9,145 bases of DNA. Source: an uncultured Coriobacteriaceae bacterium. Lineage in GTDB: Bacteria > Actinomycetota > Coriobacteriia > Coriobacteriales > UMGS124. Position numbers and translations under genes: made by a program. Position 1 is the first letter of the stretch; every line of letters starts with the position of its first letter. This document shows positions 1 to 5,583 of the stretch, piece after piece. The DNA lies in NCBI GenBank assembly GCA_900555105.1, contig USJP01000037.1, positions 1 to 9,145 of the forward strand, written 5' to 3'. The notes under the pieces are model-generated. The model searched no databases, had not been told where the DNA came from, and saw only the letters and a program-made list of their open reading frames with translations.

Positions 1-1497
1 CCGCCTGCCGTTACTGTGGACGATTGTAAGGAAACCGTTGAGGCCGAGGTTGTCGTCGTGGGTGGCGCGCTGGCCGGCGAGTTTGCGGCCTACGCTGCTA
101 TCCTTTCGGGCGCTGATGTCGTTATGCTTGAGCGCAACGGTACGGGTCATGTGGGTGGTTCCGGCATCGGCTTTGTTAATTCGCGCTACCAACTCGACGC
201 TGGCCAGCCCGAACACGACCCGTATGAGGTGATGGAGCGTCTGAACAACCAGACCCAGAACCGCACGAGCCTTGCTCTGCTTGCTCCCTTCTGCCTGCAC
301 AGTGGCCAGGTGCTTGACGAGCTCGAGGCCAACGTTTTGCAAGCTGCTGGCTGCCCTGGCACGGCAAACGTCACACCCGAGAATGACCTAGACGAGTTTT
401 GTCCGAGTTTGAATAGCCATGTCGACTTTGATCCGACGGGTTCGGATAGCCTTGAGACCTTCAACTTTGCCATGACTGACTGGATTGCCGCTAACGGTGG
501 ACGTATCTTCACCAACACGTGCGGACGCGTGCTTACCCAGGATTCCGATGGCACAGTGACCGGTGTCATTGCTACCAACCCCGATGGTGATTACGTGTAC
601 TACAAGGCAGGCAAGGCTGTCATCGTTTGCACGGGTTCTTATGGGCACAACGAGGCTATGATGCAGCATTTCAACCCGGCTTGGGTGTGCGATTTTGCCA
701 AGAACTACGGCATTTACAACGGCCGCGTCAGTGACAAGACGCCCATCACCACAGACGAGGACATGGACGACGGCACCGGTCACAAGATGATGGTGTGGGC
801 CGGTGCGGACATGGAGCAGTCGGATCACTCGCTCCAAGCGTGGGAGGCCTCTGGCTACTATTGGTGGCCGTTCTTGCAGGTCACATGCAAGGGCGAGCGC
901 TTCCGCAACGAGCAAAGCTCCTGGCTGTCTCAGTGCAACACTGTGGCGGAGCGTCCGGAACGTGTGAACTACTACTGGCAGATTCGTTCTATGAAGGATA
1001 CGGATATGCCCATGACCCTACAGACGGGTGTGCCGCTGGAGGCATGGGATCAGGTCATCGAGAGTTCGTGCGAGTACTACGATGCCGACACCATCGAGGA
1101 GCTGGCAGGTCTCATTGACGTAGATCCTGCCGTGCTCACCGCCACGGTTGACCGTTACAACGAGCTGTGCGAGAAGGGCGTCGACGAGGATTGGGGCAAG
1201 AATCCCAAGTTCATGCACCCCGTGCTCGAGCCGCCGTTCCGCGCGGCCAAGGCGACGTGTTTCTTCTTCTGCACTTCGTCCGGCGTGCGCTGCAATGGTA
1301 AGCTCCAGGTGTGCGATAAGGACTGGCAGCCCATCCCGCATCTCTTCGCTGCTGGCAATAATGTTGGCTGGCGTTTGGGTTGCGGCTACCAGATGACCGT
1401 GCCCGGCATGTGCAACGCCTTCGCATTGTTCCACGGTTACGAGGCCGGTCGCTATGCCGCTGATCCCGACTTCACCTGGGATCAGTTGGAGGCATAA
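1..1497 (+). CDS. FAD-binding fumarate-reductase-like flavoprotein (5'-truncated)
   Basis: FAD_binding_2 family (fumarate reductase/succinate dehydrogenase flavoprotein type). The frame is open to base 1 (P-P-A-V-T-V-D-D...), so the true start and any Tat signal lie upstream; the GTG at 16 has no ribosome-binding site. Residues below count from that GTG. The FAD-binding beta-alpha-beta unit is at 11-40, but its glycine motif reads G16-G-A-L-A-G21, with alanine where the second glycine of GxGxxG belongs. The family block G293-E-R-F-x-N-E299 and the C-terminal FAD segment PIPHLFAAGN (439-448) are clear. Aligned to Shewanella FccA, catalytic R402 is W303, H504 is C419, and the R544 position is not arginine, so fumarate is an unlikely substrate. 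There are 17 cysteines in 493 residues. It converges on the membrane LuxR regulator. The family is sure; the substrate is unknown and the reductase direction is inferred. Confidence 0.9.
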   Translation, partial: PPAVTVDDCKETVEAEVVVVGGALAGEFAAYAAILSGADVVMLERNGTGHVGGSGIGFVNSRYQLDAGQPEHDPYEVMERLNNQTQNRTSLALLAPFCLHSGQVLDELEANVLQAAGCPGTANVTPENDLDEFCPSLNSHVDFDPTGSDSLETFNFAMTDWIAANGGRIFTNTCGRVLTQDSDGTVTGVIATNPDGDYVYYKAGKAVIVCTGSYGHNEAMMQHFNPAWVCDFAKNYGIYNGRVSDKTPITTDEDMDDGTGHKMMVWAGADMEQSDHSLQAWEASGYYWWPFLQVTCKGERFRNEQSSWLSQCNTVAERPERVNYYWQIRSMKDTDMPMTLQTGVPLEAWDQVIESSCEYYDADTIEELAGLIDVDPAVLTATVDRYNELCEKGVDEDWGKNPKFMHPVLEPPFRAAKATCFFFCTSSGVRCNGKLQVCDKDWQPIPHLFAAGNNVGWRLGCGYQMTVPGMCNAFALFHGYEAGRYAADPDFTWDQLEA

Positions 1498-1548
1498 GGC
1501 CTAACTGGTCATCGCGGTTCCGCGAAGCTCGCAAGATACTATTTGGCC

Positions 1549-1579
1549 CGCTGGCAACGTGAGACGTGCGTTGCCAGCG
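1549..1579. terminator. Inverted repeat between convergent genes, possible bidirectional terminator
   Basis: Perfect 11-bp arms CGCTGGCAACG (1549-1559) and CGTTGCCAGCG (1569-1579) around a 9-base loop. It lies 51 bases after the flavoprotein stop and 27 bases after the regulator stop on the other strand. Neither side carries a real T-run (TATTTGTA on the + side), so intrinsic termination would be weak. A smaller hairpin, CGCGGTTCCGCG, lies at 1513-1524. Confidence 0.55.
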
Positions 1580-1606
1580 AGCTATTTGTATCCGCAATGA
1601 TTGAAT

Positions 1607-3133
1607 CTAATGTCGCATGTGAACCTGTGTCTCGACAAGATCGAGCAATTCTTGCCGTGCATGAACATCCAGAGCTGCGTAAATCGCCTTGCGGTATGTC
1701 GCTACGGTGCTGTCGGACAACCCCAATGTTTCAGCGATTCGCTGTATGCTTACACCCTTGACAAGAAGGCGCATTACATCTGCTTGGCGAGGCGTAAGTC
1801 CGTTTTCTTTGGCCAAAAGGGCGCAGACAGCGTCAGTATCTGCATTGATGATGGGCTGCTCGCTAGACGCCACATTCTCGTTATTTGATGAGCCCTTTTG
1901 GGTGCGAGAGAACAAAGGCAGCACAAATGAGGGAATGGCAAATAGGTACAGAAGCAGCGCCGTGATAATGGGTGAGAGGTTTTCGACAAACGAAGGCGAT
2001 TCGAGCGAGAAGAGCACTTCGGGAGTTCGGGCAAGATAGACAAAACCGCCAAGTATGCCGTATACCAGGATAGGAGACACCTTGGATTCGCGTGAGATGG
2101 CGCAGCTTTCTAGCAAGATAAGCAGCGAGACTATGCAGAAGCAAGCTTCGCTGAAGAATAGGACAAACCATCGCTCGCTGGGTTGAAAAAATGCTCCGAC
2201 GAGTACCGCGCTTGCCATGATTGGCAGCATGGCACGGTAGGTATCCGTGATGGTCAGCCTTCTCTTTCCCAGAAGCATAAATGCCCCAAGGGCGATTACT
2301 GCGAGCAGGTTTGCTCCTTGGGCAATTAGATTGCGCGTAAGCTCGCCCGTGATGAATTCCATGTATGCGGTGCTGACGATGGGAGCGGCAAGCGAAAGGA
2401 CAACGGCACAAATGATTGAGGGAAGCAGCTGAGTCGCGAGGCTACTCGTACTTGACGTTGTGGAGTTGCCCGTAGCAGTCTGCGGTTTGTTTTGCTGTGC
2501 TTGCGATTGGGCGTTCCCTGCGTTTGCTTCGTAGCGAGCGTGGTTAGCGCGTAGCAAGATTAACGAAGCGGGCATGAACACGATGGCAGCCAAGAGAATG
2601 CGTATTGATGCGGGGACCAGGCAAAGAACTATGCCACTGGCAATGGATCCCAGCGAAGCAATGAGCAGAAGCTTGACAATTTCATTTTGTGGGCGCGCTG
2701 CAACGAGAGCCGTCCACTGAATGTAACCAAGGGTCATTCCGACACCCAAGAACAATCCATAGAGCGAGATGAGCCATGGTGAGCGCAAACCAACCTCATA
2801 GGAGGCGAGACAAGCGAGAAAGCCGATGAACGAAGCGGCTGTCAAACGCCACAGTGATTCAAAGAGCGCTTCGTTGACGGGTTTTCTTCCAGCAGTTGCC
2901 GCTACGACAAAGAATGTAAGAACGTAGGCTCCCTGTTGTGCGAGAACATAGGGTGCTGTTTCGGCATGGGGCGGGGTAAACGGCAGGGCATACGTGGCTC
3001 CGCAGCACGACACGAATGTCATCCATACAAAGATGCCGACGGCGTAGAGAACGAAACCGGGCGTAATATCGGCCTTTTTGTTGGCGTCTGTGGCCGATGA
3101 CTCCTGTACTCGTATGTTGCCTTGCTTGGCCAT
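1607..3133 (-). CDS. Membrane-embedded LuxR-family transcriptional regulator (about 12 TM + HTH)
   Basis: A 508-residue protein. About twelve hydrophobic segments occupy 26-408 (first near 26-48, last near 386-408), split into two sixes by a polar Q/N/S/T-rich linker at about 204-232. A LuxR/GerE helix-turn-helix follows at about 446-505: LTPRQADVMRLL, then IAETLGLSDSTVATY, then LDVHARQELLDLV. This MFS-like membrane half plus LuxR domain is a recognised, expanded regulator type in Eggerthella and relatives, where members are linked to induction of neighbouring reductases. By inference it senses a small molecule at the membrane and controls nearby genes. The start at 3133 is preceded by AAGAGGGG (3140-3147) with a 6-base gap, and a TATAAT promoter lies upstream. 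It converges on the flavoprotein ending at 1497. Its base composition is visibly more A/T-rich than the flanking genes. The ligand is unknown. Confidence 0.9.
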   Translation of the reverse strand: MAKQGNIRVQESSATDANKKADITPGFVLYAVGIFVWMTFVSCCGATYALPFTPPHAETAPYVLAQQGAYVLTFFVVAATAGRKPVNEALFESLWRLTAASFIGFLACLASYEVGLRSPWLISLYGLFLGVGMTLGYIQWTALVAARPQNEIVKLLLIASLGSIASGIVLCLVPASIRILLAAIVFMPASLILLRANHARYEANAGNAQSQAQQNKPQTATGNSTTSSTSSLATQLLPSIICAVVLSLAAPIVSTAYMEFITGELTRNLIAQGANLLAVIALGAFMLLGKRRLTITDTYRAMLPIMASAVLVGAFFQPSERWFVLFFSEACFCIVSLLILLESCAISRESKVSPILVYGILGGFVYLARTPEVLFSLESPSFVENLSPIITALLLYLFAIPSFVLPLFSRTQKGSSNNENVASSEQPIINADTDAVCALLAKENGLTPRQADVMRLLVKGVSIQRIAETLGLSDSTVATYRKAIYAALDVHARQELLDLVETQVHMRH

Positions 3134-3139
3134 CGGATG

Positions 3140-3147
3140 CCCCTCTT
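3140..3147 (-). promoter_or_regulatory. Ribosome-binding site of the LuxR-type regulator
   Basis: AAGAGGGG on the minus strand, 6 bases before the ATG at 3133. It supports this start for the 508-residue protein. Confidence 0.65.
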
Positions 3148-3175
3148 GTTGTTCCGCGCCTTTCCGTGAGCTGCG

Positions 3176-3205
3176 ATTATACGGCGCAATTTCAACTCAT
3201 GCCAT
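3176..3205 (-). promoter_or_regulatory. Likely sigma70-type promoter of the LuxR-type regulator
   Basis: On the minus strand a perfect -10 TATAAT (3176-3181) is separated by 18 bases from ATGGCA (3200-3205), which matches 4 of 6 bases of TTGACA. Transcription would start near 3169, giving a leader of about 36 bases. A TTGACT further upstream (minus strand, about 3209-3214) is too far from the -10 to be its -35. Confidence 0.5.
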
Positions 3206-3207
3206 GA
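3197..3207. promoter_or_regulatory. Palindrome TCATG-C-CATGA overlapping the -35, candidate operator
   Basis: An 11-base perfect palindrome with one central base, lying on the weak -35 of the regulator promoter. The same GTTGA string flanks it on both sides on the minus strand. The position suits a repressor or autoregulatory site. The binding protein is unknown; autoregulation by the LuxR protein is only a guess. Confidence 0.35.
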
Positions 3208-3346
3208 AGAGTCAACGTGTGCAGGCTGATGACAATGTAGACGCGCCAAACGGGATGCAGGCTAGGAATCAGATAAACAGTAATAAACCGAATTGTGGCT
3301 GTTTTTTCGTTCTTATTTTGAACTCATACCCAGCCGTACAAGAACC

Positions 3347-3607
3347 CTAGGTATAAGTTTTCGAAACCTCGCCAGCTAGGCGGTAAATGAGAGGTGAGTT
3401 CCGCTCGATGAGCTCAGCGAGTTCGGTAAGTTCCTCTTGGGAGAAGCCTTCTACATCGGTCCACGTGTATGCTGGCAATCGGCAATACCCTGAGTCAAAG
3501 CCTCCGTCAACTGGGCGCTCAACGCCAACCAAAATCGTATTGTTTTCCAGGACATTCGAGTACGCGATGCGCGTATCGTCTGGGAGCTTGAGATAGCTGT
3601 ACATCAT
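3347..3607 (-). CDS. Small conserved-looking hypothetical protein (86 aa)
   Basis: I do not recognise a named family. The 86-residue product is soluble, with no membrane segment or signal peptide. It has a beta-rich-looking first half (MMYSYLKLPDDTRIAYSNVL, then ILVGVERPVDGGFDSGYCRLP) and an acidic helical second half (about 55-72, SQEELTELAELIERNSPLIY). Coding is supported by AAGGAGGTG (3615-3623, minus strand) 7 bases before the ATG at 3607; an adjacent second ATG could also serve. It is codirectional with the LuxR regulator but 213 bases upstream of it, and that gene has its own promoter, so they are probably not one tight operon. The MFS gene is divergent. The form suggests a small binding or regulatory protein, but no function can be assigned. 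Confidence 0.75.
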   Translation of the reverse strand: MMYSYLKLPDDTRIAYSNVLENNTILVGVERPVDGGFDSGYCRLPAYTWTDVEGFSQEELTELAELIERNSPLIYRLAGEVSKTYT

Positions 3608-3614
3608 GATTGCC

Positions 3615-3623
3615 CACCTCCTT
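3615..3623 (-). promoter_or_regulatory. Strong ribosome-binding site of the 86-aa gene
   Basis: AAGGAGGTG on the minus strand is nearly the full anti-Shine-Dalgarno complement, 7 bases before the ATG at 3607. It is the best evidence that this small gene is translated. Confidence 0.75.
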
Positions 3624-3693
3624 GCGCATACAGTGCGACGGTGCCAGTTTAGTTCCTCCGCTCAACGATGCCTCCCGTTGCTCCAAATTTCTG

Positions 3694-3721
3694 TTGACAT
3701 CCTATTGGGGCGCAATCTATT
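3694..3721 (+). promoter_or_regulatory. Candidate promoter for the MFS gene
   Basis: A perfect TTGACA (3694-3699) is followed after 16 bases by TCTATT (3716-3721), which matches 4 of 6 bases of TATAAT. If used, the MFS transcript has a leader of roughly 235 bases, which is long for a transporter gene. The -10 is imperfect, so this is tentative. Confidence 0.35.
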
Positions 3722-3724
3722 GCG
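3711..3724. promoter_or_regulatory. 14-bp palindrome CGCAAT-CT-ATTGCG, candidate operator
   Basis: Perfect 6-base arms around CT, covering the -10 of the candidate MFS promoter. CTATTG occurs at 3702-3707 and again inside the palindrome at 3717-3722. The placement suits a dimeric repressor acting on the exporter gene. No regulator in the window is an obvious partner. Confidence 0.35.
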
Positions 3725-3949
3725 AGCGCATGCCGATTGCAGTAAGGGGCAAAATGTTTTGAAATGCTTGCGACTTGCGGAACAAGACCCGCGGTGGTGT
3801 TTGATTTGCGTCTTGCGTCTCTCATCCTCCCCACCCCTTACGGGGCGTTTTCCCTGCTTGCTGTGGAGCCCCTGCGAGTCCGCCGCATGCGTGCAATTGC
3901 CTGCGCGCGGTAGTGCTAGGCTTTGCCGCCGCATTGGCTTGCAAGACGC

Positions 3950-3955
3950 GGGAGG
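3950..3955 (+). promoter_or_regulatory. Ribosome-binding site fixing a GTG start for the MFS gene
   Basis: GGGAGG lies 6 bases before GTG at 3962. The longer TTG start at 3923 and the later ATG at 3986 lack a comparable site. Confidence 0.6.
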
Positions 3956-3961
3956 CGTGCG

Positions 3962-5236
3962 GTGGGTTTGGAACAGAGCGGCAAGATGGTCGGCGAGAAT
4001 TCGGCCACGCAGGACGTCCAGCAGATGGGGGCCGCGGGCGCGGTCGGTAACCACGAGTTGGGCCGTTCTCGCGTGGCAGTGCTTGTGCTGCTCGCGCTGT
4101 CGTTTGCACTGGGGTGCACGGAGTTCACCATTATCGGCATCGAACCCGACATCGCCACGTCGCTGGGCGTCGAGCTTTCTCTCGTGGGCAACCTCGTGGG
4201 CTACTTCGCGGTGGCTTACGCCGTGTGCACCCCGTTGCTCGCCGTGTTCACCGGGCGGTTCCGCCGCTTCCAGCTCATGTGCATCTACCTGCTCGTTTTC
4301 AACCTCGGCAACCTGACGACTATGCTCGCGCCCGCCTATGGGGTGCTCGTGGTGGGACGCATGCTCACGGCCGCCGTGTCGGGCGCCCTGCTGGCAACCT
4401 CGCTCACCTTCGTGCCTGAGCTTGTGCCCGAGAAGCGCGTGGCGCCCGTTGTCTCACTCATCTACACGGGCTTTTCGATTGCCAGCGTGCTCGGTGTGCC
4501 GGCCGGTAAGCTCATCAGCGGGGCCTTCGGTTGGAACTTCATGTTCGGCGTGGCCGCCGCGCTTGCGCTTGCCGTGAGCGTCGCCCTCATCGCGTGTATG
4601 CCGCGCACTGGCGCCACCGACGAGCCCTCGACTCCGCGCGACCAGCTTGCCCTCGTGGCTGACGGCCGCGTGATCACCGGCATGCTCATCTTTGTGTTCG
4701 GCGCGGGCGGCACGTACGTCTTCTACACCTATGTGACCCCGGTGCTGCAGGACGTCATGGGGCTGTCGCCCGAGATGGCGAGCACGGTCCTCATGGCCTA
4801 CGGATTCGCCTGCGTGGTGTCGAACCTGCTCTCGGGTTGGGTGGCGCAGCGCTTCGGCGTCGTGGGCCTTGCCGGTTCGTGCCTCATCCAGGCGGCCCTT
4901 CTTGTCCTGCTCTACTTCACGACGGGCAGTCTCGTGCCCGGCATCATCAACATCCTGCTTCTCGGCGTGGGCATGTACGTAGTGAACTCGCCCGGCCAGA
5001 TGCACTTCCTCAACATCGCCCAGCGCGATTATCCCCGCGCGCTCACTATGGCCGCCTCGGTGCAGCCCATGTCGTTCAACATCGGCATCGCGGCCGGCTC
5101 CTTCGTGGGCGGCGTCGTGGTCGCGGGCCCCGGCCTTGCCTACGTCGGTTTCGCCGGTGCCGTCATGTGCCTTCTCGGTGCCGCTTTCGCCTGGCTGGCC
5201 GCGCATCTCAAGGGCCGTGCAAAAAAGAGGGTCTAG
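3962..5236 (+). CDS. MFS transporter, DHA1/AraJ-like exporter
   Basis: A 424-residue, 12-TM major facilitator of the drug:H+ antiporter-1/AraJ group, predicted to sit in the cytoplasmic membrane and export sugars, drugs or metabolites by proton exchange. After a polar N-terminus (1-34), TM1 is near 36-57. The TM2-TM3 loop carries FTGRFRRFQL (96-105), the AraJ-type form of the MFS basic-loop motif. TM5 has the antiporter motif region VLGVPAGKLISGAFGW (176-191), followed by a central loop at about 212-234. TM11 has SFNIGIAAGSFVGG (371-384). The tail is basic (KGRAKKRV). The GTG start is chosen from the ribosome-binding site at 3950. The 86-residue gene is divergent, and 347 bases separate it from the next flavoprotein. 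Family membership is strong; the substrate is unknown. Confidence 0.92.
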   Translation: MGLEQSGKMVGENSATQDVQQMGAAGAVGNHELGRSRVAVLVLLALSFALGCTEFTIIGIEPDIATSLGVELSLVGNLVGYFAVAYAVCTPLLAVFTGRFRRFQLMCIYLLVFNLGNLTTMLAPAYGVLVVGRMLTAAVSGALLATSLTFVPELVPEKRVAPVVSLIYTGFSIASVLGVPAGKLISGAFGWNFMFGVAAALALAVSVALIACMPRTGATDEPSTPRDQLALVADGRVITGMLIFVFGAGGTYVFYTYVTPVLQDVMGLSPEMASTVLMAYGFACVVSNLLSGWVAQRFGVVGLAGSCLIQAALLVLLYFTTGSLVPGIINILLLGVGMYVVNSPGQMHFLNIAQRDYPRALTMAASVQPMSFNIGIAAGSFVGGVVVAGPGLAYVGFAGAVMCLLGAAFAWLAAHLKGRAKKRV

Positions 5237-5279
5237 CAATAAGGGCCCGAACGTCTCGTTTCGTACTCGCTGGCCTTCA

Positions 5280-5298
5280 ATGGCTGTTCGACAGCCGT
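5280..5298. terminator. Hairpin downstream of the MFS gene, weak terminator candidate
   Basis: ATGGCTGT (5280-5287) pairs with ACAGCCGT (5291-5298), 8 bp with one T-G wobble, around the 3-base loop TCG. It lies 44 bases after the MFS stop. No T-run follows, so it may only stabilise the 3' end. Confidence 0.3.
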
Positions 5299-5302
5299 CG
5301 GC

Positions 5303-5336
5303 GCCACTCGCGAGTCCCTTCAGTGCCACCCGCGAG
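5303..5336. repeat. Spaced direct repeat GCCAC(T/C)CGCGAG, 22-base period
   Basis: GCCACTCGCGAG (5303-5314) and GCCACCCGCGAG (5325-5336) match at 11 of 12 positions. Their starts are 22 bases apart, about two helical turns, so two proteins could bind the same face. The first copy also contains most of the palindrome ACTCGCGAGT (5306-5315). Confidence 0.4.
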
Positions 5337-5372
5337 GCAGTTCTTATCATCTCGCCCTATCTACCAGCGCAT

Positions 5373-5414
5373 ACGCTATCCCATCCCCCATCTGCCCGAT
5401 TTTGGGGGTAGCGT
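5373..5414. repeat. Two-part inverted repeat upstream of the Tat flavoprotein
   Basis: Inner arms CCCCCA (5385-5390) and TGGGGG (5403-5408) surround a 12-base loop. Outer arms ACGCTA (5373-5378) and TAGCGT (5409-5414) continue the pairing, with TCCCAT unpaired on the left side only. That makes 12 base pairs in all. No T-run follows, so an operator or structured element is as likely as a terminator. Confidence 0.45.
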
Positions 5415-5429
5415 CTTACGCGCGCATTC

Positions 5430-5445
5430 GTGTACACTGATATCA
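5430..5445. promoter_or_regulatory. Abutting palindromes GTGTACAC and TGATATCA with a possible -10
   Basis: Two perfect 8-base palindromes lie side by side. TACACT (5433-5438) fits the loose actinobacterial -10 pattern TAnnnT, but no good -35 sits 16-18 bases upstream. If this is the promoter, transcription would start about 140 bases before the flavoprotein ATG. Confidence 0.3.
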
Positions 5446-5567
5446 ACGTGTGGGGCACTGCCAGGGGGCGGGCCGCCACGCATCGCACCGCGATGTCGAC
5501 GCGCGCAAGGGGAGCGCGGGAATCGCGCCGTGTCGGGCATGCGGTGCGCAACCGTAAGGTGTAAGAC

Positions 5568-5575
5568 GAAAGGGG
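5568..5575 (+). promoter_or_regulatory. Ribosome-binding site of the Tat flavoprotein
   Basis: GAAAGGGG lies 8 bases before ATG 5584. It fixes the start at the Tat signal; the frame stays open a further 747 bases upstream into the MFS gene. Confidence 0.65.
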
Positions 5576-5583
5576 ATGTTCTT

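Larger units (their letters stand above)
3608..3961. other. Divergent intergenic region (354 bases) between the 86-aa gene and the MFS gene
   Basis: No convincing gene is present. It holds the ribosome-binding site of the 86-residue gene, a TTGACA-type promoter candidate with an overlapping palindrome (3694-3724), a weak CCCC-TTAC-GGGG hairpin followed by CGTTTT (about 3834-3851), and the MFS ribosome-binding site at 3950-3955. An open frame at 3764-3913 lacks a properly spaced ribosome-binding site and is not called. Confidence 0.6.
5237..5583. other. Gene-free, repeat-rich leader region upstream of the Tat flavoprotein
   Basis: No credible gene in these 347 bases. They contain a hairpin just after the MFS gene (5280-5298), a spaced direct repeat (5303-5336), a two-part inverted repeat (5373-5414), two abutting 8-bp palindromes (5430-5445) overlapping a possible -10, and a GC-rich leader ending in the ribosome-binding site at 5568-5575. 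A 23-codon Arg-rich frame at 5493-5564 has no ribosome-binding site. Confidence 0.6.

Noticed and set aside
3276..3307. T-run with AAACAG/CTGTTT arms, possible plus-strand terminator
   Set aside because: The stem is only 6 bp with a long loop, and no plus-strand gene ends nearby.
3764..3913. 49-codon frame in the MFS leader
   Set aside because: No ribosome-binding site at usable spacing (AAGGGG is 14 bases away), no family resemblance, and a composition close to random.
3606..4316. 236-codon plus-strand frame across the intergenic region and start of the MFS gene
   Set aside because: The product is Ser/Cys/Arg-rich with no domain, and it overlaps the MFS gene out of frame.
4454..5350. 298-codon open frame on the minus strand opposite the MFS gene
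   Set aside because: Antisense of a clear MFS reading frame; the predicted product is His/Arg/Glu-rich with no family signature.
5493..5564. 23-codon Arg-rich frame in the flavoprotein leader
   Set aside because: No ribosome-binding site precedes its ATG; Arg-rich frames arise easily in GC-rich non-coding DNA.
4837..5583. Long N-terminal extension of the Tat flavoprotein frame into the MFS gene
   Set aside because: The extension is Arg/Pro-rich, overlaps the MFS coding region in another frame and would bury the Tat signal. The ribosome-binding site at 5568-5575 fixes the start at 5584.
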